Origin: Candidatus Nitrospira nitrosa
Lineage (GTDB): Bacteria > Nitrospirota > Nitrospiria > Nitrospirales > Nitrospiraceae
Assembly: GCF_001458735.1 (NCBI RefSeq)
Contig: NZ_CZQA01000001.1
Coordinates: forward strand, 1,426,001 to 1,490,000
DNA length: 64,000 nucleotides
Direction: 5' to 3'
The notes under the pieces were generated by a model. That model saw only the letters and a program-made list of their open reading frames with translations. It searched no databases and was not told the origin of the DNA. The position numbers and the translations under genes were made by a program. How positions within the stretch are numbered: position 1 is the first letter of the stretch; each line of letters starts with the position of its first letter. Shown in pieces: positions 63,921 through 64,000 of this stretch.

Positions 63921-64000
63921 TTACCGGCGAGGACGAGCCTGGACGTTTTCCGGTGGGATAAACACGGCCAGCGCGATGACCGTGGTCCACTTGCCCTTTT
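63921..64000 (-). CDS. Partial minus-strand gene, C-terminal end only
   Basis: An open frame enters from the right edge and ends in TAA at 63921. The 25 visible residues (KWTTVIALAVFIPPENVQ) look like the tail of a membrane-associated or enzyme protein. The family cannot be determined. Confidence 0.25.
   Translation of the reverse strand, partial: KGKWTTVIALAVFIPPENVQARPRR

Overview
The window looks like a chromosomal segment of a Nitrospira-type bacterium (phylum Nitrospirota). This is inferred from gene content and style, not from a marker gene: a ferredoxin-type sulfite reductase operon, several PCP_red-domain proteins in a genome with no photosynthesis genes in view, enlarged PstC and PstA proteins, and an intergenic palindromic repeat of a kind I associate with Nitrospira. 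Most genes are housekeeping. Accessory DNA is concentrated at about 29.3-34.5 kb and 43.4-46.5 kb.

Layout. 0-8.2 kb: a partial minus-strand gene at the left edge, then an assimilatory sulfate operon (Rrf2 regulator, sulfite reductase fused to a TusA domain, cysH, a TrpD-like protein, cysD, cysNC). 8.5-13 kb: an OmpA-domain protein, a large membrane-anchored protein with three helix-hairpin-helix-like domains, a zinc-ribbon/PCP_red protein and a His-rich membrane protein. 13.2-16.1 kb: yebC, ruvA, a Cys-rich secreted protein, ruvB. 16.3-27.1 kb: an aromatic amino acid and housekeeping run (pheA, hisC, aroF, tyrA, aroA, cmk, plsC, rpsA, sppA, ihf/hup, a PCP_red repeat protein). 27-34.5 kb: small hypothetical genes, an FG-GAP lipoprotein, a D-Ala-D-Ala carboxypeptidase, a TPR protein directly behind a decayed IS5-type fragment, an Rhs remnant and two copies of a ~120-bp palindromic repeat. 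34.5-43.5 kb: glutamate dehydrogenase, lipB, a group 2 sigma factor, a slipin/NfeD pair, trmI, an SDR oxidoreductase, aroE, aroK and tRNA-Arg. 43.8-44.6 kb: a complete IS5-family element with a 4-bp CTAG target duplication. 44.8-49 kb: small zinc-ribbon and membrane proteins, a lone receiver protein, a Pal-like lipoprotein, a PilZ protein, msrA. 49-58 kb: the phosphate regulon (porin, pstSCAB, phoU, phoB) with PHO-box-like 11-bp direct repeats before the porin and pstS. 58-60.5 kb: a minus-strand arsenic operon (arsR, arsI-like, acr3, arsC). 61-63.1 kb: a Tat-exported PhoX-type phosphatase.

How the genes work together. The sulfur operon covers sulfate activation (CysD/CysN), APS reduction (CysH, iron-sulfur type) and sulfite reduction. 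The fused APS-kinase domain is shortened, which fits a route that does not need PAPS. pheA, hisC, aroF, tyrA and aroA, with aroE and aroK 20 kb away, give most of the shikimate, Phe and Tyr pathway. The Pst system, porin, PhoU, PhoB and PhoX form a phosphate-scavenging set, although no phoR lies in the window. The arsenic operon beside the Pst genes makes sense because arsenate enters cells as a phosphate analogue. No CRISPR array, prophage or clear defence system was seen. The least described items are the sulfite reductase with two complete cysteine sets plus extra domains, the multi-PCP_red proteins, the triple-domain 663-aa protein and several very small genes.
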